Assembly (NCBI GenBank): GCA_016714535.1
Contig: JADKDR010000001.1
Coordinates: 124,001-188,000 of the forward strand
Source: Bacteroidota bacterium
Lineage (GTDB): Bacteria > Bacteroidota > Bacteroidia > AKYH767-A > OLB10
Direction of reading: 5' to 3'
DNA: 64,000 nucleotides
In this document: positions 58,657 through 64,000 of the stretch, piece after piece
Layout of the letters: the number at the start of each line of letters is the position of its first letter
How positions within the stretch are numbered: position 1 is the stretch's first letter
The notes under the pieces: model-generated
What the model was told of the DNA's origin: nothing
The model's database searches: none
What the model saw: only the letters and a program-made list of their open reading frames with translations
Translations under genes and position numbers: made by a program

Positions 58657-59583
58657 GCATGATAACAGCCTTTGCCCCAGCCACCATTGCCAACCTTGGC
58701 AGTGCCTTCGACATTGCAGGGCTTGCCATTTGTACCCTTGGCGATTTTGTAACGGTAACCATAAACGACACGCAAAAACTACGCATTACAAGCATTGCAG
58801 GTGATGGTGGAAAACTTCCGCTTGAAGCAGAAAAAAATACATGCACCGTTGCCATGCAATCTATGTTAGATGCATTGCAAAGCACACAGGGCGTTGATGT
58901 TACTATAAACAAAAAACTTCCTTTAGGTAGTGGCCTGGGAAGCAGCGCAGCAAGTGCCGTAGCCGGAGTTGTTGCACTAAATAAATTATTGGGTACTCCA
59001 TTTTCAAAACAAGACCTTATACCGCATGCCCTTGCTGGAGAATTTATTGCAAGCAAAGCTTACCATGCTGATAATATTGCACCTTGCATGCTAGGTGGCA
59101 TTACCATTTGCCATGGACATGGACAACAAGTGCAGGTTACCAAGATTGCCCCACCAGCCTGGTTTGTAGTGGTGTTGCACCAACCAATTGCCATATTAAC
59201 CAGCGAAGCACGAAAACTTTTGCCATCGATATATGCCAAAGAAAAAGTAATAGAACAAACGTTTAACCTTGCAGCCTTGCTGCAAGGATTTCATCATCAT
59301 GATGCAAATTTGGTAAAGAAAGGCATGGAGGATAATATAGCAGTACCGTTTCGAAAGCAATTAATACCTAACTTTGATGAATTAATGTTATGCGCTAATG
59401 AGAACAATGCTATTGGAAGTTCTATTAGCGGAAGTGGCCCAACCGTATTTGCACTGTGCGAATCTGAAACTACTGCCCAAAGGGTAAAAAGAAGCATGGA
59501 GTAAGATTGCTTCGAAACTCTTTGCCGAACATGTATGTGCCGTTTCGCCAATCAATACAGAAGGTGCTACCATCATTTCATAA
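58653..59583 (+). CDS. thrB: Homoserine kinase (frameshifted near the end)
   Basis: ThrB phosphorylates homoserine. The protein has the GHMP-kinase ATP loop PLGSGLGSSAAS (90-101), the N-terminal substrate-binding TAFAPATIANLGSAFDIAG, and the C-terminal GSSISGSGPTVFALC. The frame stops at 59502-59504, but removing one A from the run 59486-59490 continues as WSKIASKLFAEHV to a TAA at 59581-59583, giving 309 aa, the normal length. The restored end lies 12 bp before thrC. Confidence 0.92.
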
Positions 59584-59595
59584 ATTATTGAACCT

Positions 59596-60885
59596 ATGAA
59601 ATTTTACTCAACGCGAAACAAAGAAAAAATGTTTAGCCTGCCGGAGGCAGTGCTTGGTGGGCTTGCAGCTGATGGCGGCCTATATGTACCCGCTACTGAT
59701 TTTAAAGATATTAGCAAGCGCACAGATGCATGCTCGCTAAAAGAAGTCGCTAATGAACTACTCACTCCTTTTTGTTTAGAAGACTTTACCAAAGCAGCAA
59801 TAGCCCAAATGATTGAGGCTGCATTTAATTTTCCACTTCCTGTTATTGAATTACAAAAAAAATTATTTGTGTGCGAATTGTTTCATGGGCCAACCTTAGC
59901 CTTTAAAGATTTTGGTGGCAGGTTTATTGCGCAAATTATGAGCAGGTGTATGCAGCAGCAAACAGGCAAACTGCAAATTCTGGTGGCTACCTCTGGCGAT
60001 ACTGGCAGTGCTGTAGCAAGTGGATTTTACAGGTTACCAAATATTGAAGTTATCATACTTTACCCTGAGGGTAAAGTAAGCCCTTTGCAGGAAAAACAAC
60101 TAACTACCTATGGAGAAAATATTACAGCAGTAAAAGTCAAAGGCTCTTTCGATACATGTCAGCAATTGGTAAAGCAAGCGTTTAATGATACAGACTTAGC
60201 AAACCAGGTAAATTTATCGTCTGCAAACTCTATCAACATTGGTCGTTTGTTGCCGCAAATGATTTATTATGGAGCCGTTGCCAGACAGATGCTTGAAGCT
60301 ACAGGTAAGAAAGCTACGATGGTGGTGCCAAGTGGCAATTTCGGAAACCTCATGGCAGGGCTGATGGCTTTAAAAATGTGCGAACCCATTAAACACTTTA
60401 TAGCTGCCGTAAATGCAAACAAGGTAGTGCCTGATTATCTGGCAAGTGGATTTTATCAGCCGCAATCAAGTATTCAAACATTGAGCAACGCCATGGATGT
60501 GGGTGCACCAAGCAACCTGGAACGTATACAGTGGTTGTATAAGAACAATGTGGATGAAATGAAAACCGATTTTAATTCGGTAAGCATTACTGATGAGCAA
60601 ACACTTGTGGCCATGAAAGAAACGTATGCTAACTATGGATATATTGCCGACCCTCATACTTGCGTAGCAATTGCAGCGCATAAAAAAATTGAATCGCAAG
60701 GACCCGTAGTTATTATGTCAACTGCGCATCCGGCAAAGTTTAAAGAAACCGTAGAGCAAACGCTTGGCATGGATATTAAGCTGCCACCACAACTAGAAAT
60801 TATTGCCAAAAAAGAATCGCATGCTTTACAAATAGATGCTGAATATGCTTCTTTAAAAAAAATTATCCTGTCAGGTAAAAACTAA
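59596..60885 (+). CDS. thrC: Threonine synthase
   Basis: ThrC makes threonine from phosphohomoserine with PLP. The 429-aa protein has the PLP lysine Lys104 in GPTLAFKDFGGRF, the phosphate-binding ATSGDTGSAVASGF and the later VPSGNFGNLMAGL loop. The N-terminal Y-S-T-R-N and SLPEAVLGGLAADGGLYVP are typical. It is the last gene of the thrABC operon; I see no clear hairpin after it. Confidence 0.95.
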   Translation: MKFYSTRNKEKMFSLPEAVLGGLAADGGLYVPATDFKDISKRTDACSLKEVANELLTPFCLEDFTKAAIAQMIEAAFNFPLPVIELQKKLFVCELFHGPTLAFKDFGGRFIAQIMSRCMQQQTGKLQILVATSGDTGSAVASGFYRLPNIEVIILYPEGKVSPLQEKQLTTYGENITAVKVKGSFDTCQQLVKQAFNDTDLANQVNLSSANSINIGRLLPQMIYYGAVARQMLEATGKKATMVVPSGNFGNLMAGLMALKMCEPIKHFIAAVNANKVVPDYLASGFYQPQSSIQTLSNAMDVGAPSNLERIQWLYKNNVDEMKTDFNSVSITDEQTLVAMKETYANYGYIADPHTCVAIAAHKKIESQGPVVIMSTAHPAKFKETVEQTLGMDIKLPPQLEIIAKKESHALQIDAEYASLKKIILSGKN

Positions 60886-61472
60886 ATTGGGATTGAATGT
60901 GGTTGGAAAATCTAGCAGTTTGTAAATATAGTTTTTGATATTTTTATTTTTGAATTCATATGAATTGAATTAAAAAATTGAATTTTTGTTAGTATCCATA
61001 AACCCGGTTTAATCAATTAGTATACTTATGGAGAATACTGGAGTAATAAGGAAAGATTTTGTGTTTTTTTTCATAGAAATAATACTTTAAACAACTTTTG
61101 CTTCTAACTATGTTTTTGCAATAAAAATTTACTAGCTTGTAGCTTTAACTTGTGCATTTCTAATATCATTTTGCTTCATTAAAAACCAAATTGGATACCC
61201 AAAACTAGGTAAGAAACTGACATAAGAAAGCTAAGGCAAAAAAATATTTAGTGTTTGATGTTTTTTATCTTTTGATGCTTTGGCCATTTTTCTGTGCATC
61301 TATTTGTCTATTTCCGCAGCTAAATTATTGCCCTGTTAAAAGGAGAGATTAATGAGCAAGCCATAATTACTCGTACCTAAAGCACCAACTTAGACAGCAC
61401 CCTCAAACTCGAATGTGCCAATACTAAATTCATTCAAAGTTTTTCAAAACACCTCCCTTATCAAATCATTAT
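60886..61472. other. Intergenic region without recognised features
   Basis: This 587-bp AT-rich stretch lies between the convergent thrC and phosphatase-like genes. I see no gene, hairpin with a T-tract or repeat. Terminators for both neighbours must lie here or be Rho-dependent. Confidence 0.5.
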
Positions 61473-64000
61473 CTATAAGCGTTGCAACTTGCACGAATAA
61501 GACTTGTTCTTTCCCGCAACTTTAATTAATAGTATCCCTGCCAAATGCTTAAAATCATCGGTATTTAATAAGACTTGTTGTGTTCCAGAAAATTGAGCGA
61601 TGTAAGGTTTGCTTACTAACTCGCGTCCATCAGAAGCATATACGGTAATCGTATATTTTTCATTTTCATTTCCATTAAACTGTACGGTGCAACGCTCGTT
61701 AGAAGGATTTGGAAAGCACATCAACTCTTCACTATCCTGAAAAAATGTTACGGCCCCATAACGTTGTGTTCCGGATTTTACAATCCGAAACTGATCGTAA
61801 ATCACACCGGTAGAAGTAAGAAATTTAGAATGCAATGTGTCGCCCTCAATTTCGAGAATTCCACTTCCATAAAGTGTATTGGCATAAGAAAGCATTGCAT
61901 TATGCGGCCAGGCAGGTTGAACGGTAACGCTTCCACCCTTTCCGCTGCATCCTATAACTTGATATACCGTTCCATAAAAATTAGGGGAAGATTTTAAATA
62001 GTGTGGTAACATTCCAGTTGAAGAATCAACTACATGCGAAGAATTAAAAGTAGGCTCCAATCCGTAATGACCCTGCATCAGCACACTGCGCTCATAATTG
62101 TGACTGTGCCCACTATACACCACATCTGCATGATATAATTCAAGCAAGGGCATAATATTATTTCGCATGGCTATTGATTCAATTTCGTTGTCGCTATTGT
62201 GTGTACCCATCGTATAAGGCGGATGGTGAAAGTAAACAATAGTAAATCTCATGGTATTAGCAGCTAGATCACTTTGCAACCAATTATACATTGGACTTCC
62301 GGGTGCGCTTAGCGAGCCATAGCTATCTAACGCAATGAAGTGGGCATTTCCAAAATTGTACGAATAATATTTTTCGGTAGCTGAAGCTAACCCTCCTGCT
62401 TCGGCATTTGTAGGAACAGTAAATGCCGAAAAATAATGTGCATTATATCCCATAGCCACACTGCCTAAATATCCTGCATTGCCATAATCATGATTACCTA
62501 AACAAGGATAAACCGGTATGCGTTTGAACTGCTTTGGATATCGCGCAAACACGTTGGTAGTATATTCTGCTTCTGTTCCGGTATTGTATGCGTTATCACC
62601 AAGCCATAACCAAAAATCGGTGCCCTTGTTTGAGGTATATTCTTCCATACGCTTAGCAACACTATCCTGATTATTGGAGTTGTTGCCAAAATCTCCGGTA
62701 ACCCACACACGTACTAAACCTGAATCTCCATATACAGGCATGGTTACAAATGTATTGGCAGTATCACCTTGCAAATCCTCGGTATTGCTGCCTATGCTAT
62801 AGTAATAACGCGTTTTTGGACTTAGCCCGGTAATACGCACTTCGTGTTCGGAAATTGTATTGTTGCTATCAACAGTATTTATTAAAGCCATATCTGTTGA
62901 AAATCGCACCCGCGATGGTGATGCCAAATCTGTGCGCCACCGTATAGTGATCGCATCAGGAGTTACCATTTGCAAGTAGGGGCTGCGCACTAAATTAGTT
63001 ACTGATAAAGTTGTAACTCCTTCAAGCAAGAGATCAAAACCTAAGTCGGAACTCGTTCGTGAATTCTGATGCACTTCAACGGCAATTACATTGGTATCAT
63101 TTTGCAAAAAGCTGGTTGCAAAAGTAAATAGATAAAAGGTTGATTCTCCCGAACCGCTTACTGCGGATGCGGCAAGTGTGGTATCTCTGATAATTCCGGT
63201 GGGCATGTTGCTGCGGGCAACTTCATTGCCATTAATGTATACTACGGCACCATCATCGCGTAAAAGCCGAATACGCATAAAACTGTATTGCGAAGGATTG
63301 GCCAAATAGAATTTTTTACGAAAATAAGTAGTCACGTATTTATTAGAGCTGTTTGGGCCATAGCTTACCACGGTAGTTTCATCACCATCACCATAACCAA
63401 ACTGTGCATTTCCTTGCGGCCATGCCTGATCATTAAAGGTAAGCTCCTGCCATGCTGTATCTTGATTAGAGCCATTATCCAAATATTTCCAATTGGTACC
63501 TGCGTAAAATATGGTGTCAATTAATTGCGCAACCTGAATGGTTGTAAAAGATACCGAAGGTGCATAATTGCTGCTGCCTCCTGCGCAAATAGCGGCAACA
63601 CGCACCTCATAGGTGCGTGCCTGTGTCAACCCTGTAAGTGTAATGCTTGTGCCGGCTATAGTTTGAGACACCCATGAGCCTCCTATATTCCTATATTCAA
63701 CAACATAGGACAATGCACCAGTAACAGGTAAAAAAGAAACGATGGCACTAGTTGCAGTTGGGAACGAAACTTTTAATCCGAGCGGCACATCACAAACAGG
63801 AAAGGTTGTGAAATCGCCTCCATTTGCAAATTGACTTTTGTTGACCAAACAATTTTTACGAACCTGCCAGTTATAGGTGGTTGCCGGTAACAAACCACTA
63901 AGCACAAAGGCGCTCGTTGCTATATCATTCATTTCTGTCCAATCTGTGTCGTTTGCTTTCTTATATCGCACATCATATAATGCAGCAGTGGTATCCCAAT
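61473..64000 (-). CDS. Secreted purple-acid-phosphatase-like metallophosphoesterase with fibronectin III domains and T9SS sorting domain (N-terminus outside window)
   Basis: The gene runs off the right edge; the frame stays open to the last base (W-D-T-T-A-A-L-Y-D-V-R-Y), so the GTG at 63971 is not the real start. Two fibronectin III modules lie at the visible N-terminus, then a domain with jelly-roll-like strands (FRKKFYLANPSQYSFMRIRL). A PAP-type N-terminal module follows, then a metallophosphoesterase core with TGDFGNN, GDNAYNTGTEAEY, GNHDYG and YSGHSHNYERS as metal ligands. It ends in a T9SS domain (MCFPNPSNERC to KLQRL). Secreted phosphate scavenging is the likely role. Confidence 0.9.
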   Translation of the reverse strand, partial: WDTTAALYDVRYKKANDTDWTEMNDIATSAFVLSGLLPATTYNWQVRKNCLVNKSQFANGGDFTTFPVCDVPLGLKVSFPTATSAIVSFLPVTGALSYVVEYRNIGGSWVSQTIAGTSITLTGLTQARTYEVRVAAICAGGSSNYAPSVSFTTIQVAQLIDTIFYAGTNWKYLDNGSNQDTAWQELTFNDQAWPQGNAQFGYGDGDETTVVSYGPNSSNKYVTTYFRKKFYLANPSQYSFMRIRLLRDDGAVVYINGNEVARSNMPTGIIRDTTLAASAVSGSGESTFYLFTFATSFLQNDTNVIAVEVHQNSRTSSDLGFDLLLEGVTTLSVTNLVRSPYLQMVTPDAITIRWRTDLASPSRVRFSTDMALINTVDSNNTISEHEVRITGLSPKTRYYYSIGSNTEDLQGDTANTFVTMPVYGDSGLVRVWVTGDFGNNSNNQDSVAKRMEEYTSNKGTDFWLWLGDNAYNTGTEAEYTTNVFARYPKQFKRIPVYPCLGNHDYGNAGYLGSVAMGYNAHYFSAFTVPTNAEAGGLASATEKYYSYNFGNAHFIALDSYGSLSAPGSPMYNWLQSDLAANTMRFTIVYFHHPPYTMGTHNSDNEIESIAMRNNIMPLLELYHADVVYSGHSHNYERSVLMQGHYGLEPTFNSSHVVDSSTGMLPHYLKSSPNFYGTVYQVIGCSGKGGSVTVQPAWPHNAMLSYANTLYGSGILEIEGDTLHSKFLTSTGVIYDQFRIVKSGTQRYGAVTFFQDSEELMCFPNPSNERCTVQFNGNENEKYTITVYASDGRELVSKPYIAQFSGTQQVLLNTDDFKHLAGILLIKVAGKNKSYSCKLQRL

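Noticed and set aside
1..64000. CRISPR array, prophage, transposon, tRNA or restriction system
   Set aside because: I found no regular short-repeat array, integrase, transposase or phage gene, no cloverleaf with a typical T-loop, and no methylase/endonuclease motif.

Overview
The window is a chromosomal segment of a Bacteroidota bacterium, probably from the Chitinophagales/Sphingobacteriales side of the phylum. The base composition is AT-rich. At least seven secreted proteins end in the beta-sandwich sorting domain of the type IX secretion system (T9SS), with Y/F-PNP-x-x near the start and a basic last strand. Several starts are preceded by the Bacteroidota promoter TTTG-N19-TAnnTTTG. A bacillithiol-type YtxJ protein and a fused aspartokinase-homoserine dehydrogenase also fit. 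I saw no phage, transposase, CRISPR array, tRNA or known defence system.

Layout. 0-9 kb: mmsA-like dehydrogenase (cut by the edge), dnaE, fabG, an outer-membrane barrel, RNase P RNA, and feoAB ferrous iron uptake. 9-26 kb: a T9SS GH18 chitinase, an M43 metalloprotease, a MacAB-like ABC efflux operon (ATPase, two permeases, periplasmic adaptor), a four-gene operon ending in a large M4 metalloprotease, and a ligase-associated-type DEXH helicase. 26-41 kb: a POT peptide transporter, three large T9SS cargo genes (Asp-box repeat protein, decayed beta-helix protein, 507-aa protein), three periplasmic foldase genes of the SurA/parvulin type, and a secreted haem plus copper monooxygenase-like protein. 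41-54 kb: purH, pyrF-prfA, a TPR protein, an OmpA lipoprotein, fabH, rhodanese, DedA, aroE, an acyltransferase and a Gfo/Idh oxidoreductase. 54-64 kb: pcm with an amidohydrolase, the threonine operon thrA-thrB-thrC, and a T9SS purple-acid-phosphatase-like protein cut by the right edge.

How they work together. Chitinase, metalloproteases and phosphatase, with a peptide permease and iron uptake, suggest a polymer-degrading lifestyle. The foldase trio would help secreted and outer-membrane proteins cross the periplasm. The rest is amino-acid, nucleotide, lipid and translation housekeeping.

Two features stand out. First, eight genes are broken by single-base length changes, nearly all in short homopolymers, and each rejoins to a normal-length protein when one base is added or removed. 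Uncorrected sequencing error is the simplest explanation, except for the beta-helix gene, which also has two in-frame stop codons. Second, the ABC efflux operon lies between two diverged direct copies (about 138 bp) of the 3' end and terminator region of the M4 protease gene. A possible TolC remnant ends exactly at the right-hand copy. This looks like a recombination scar. I found no convincing new multi-gene system.
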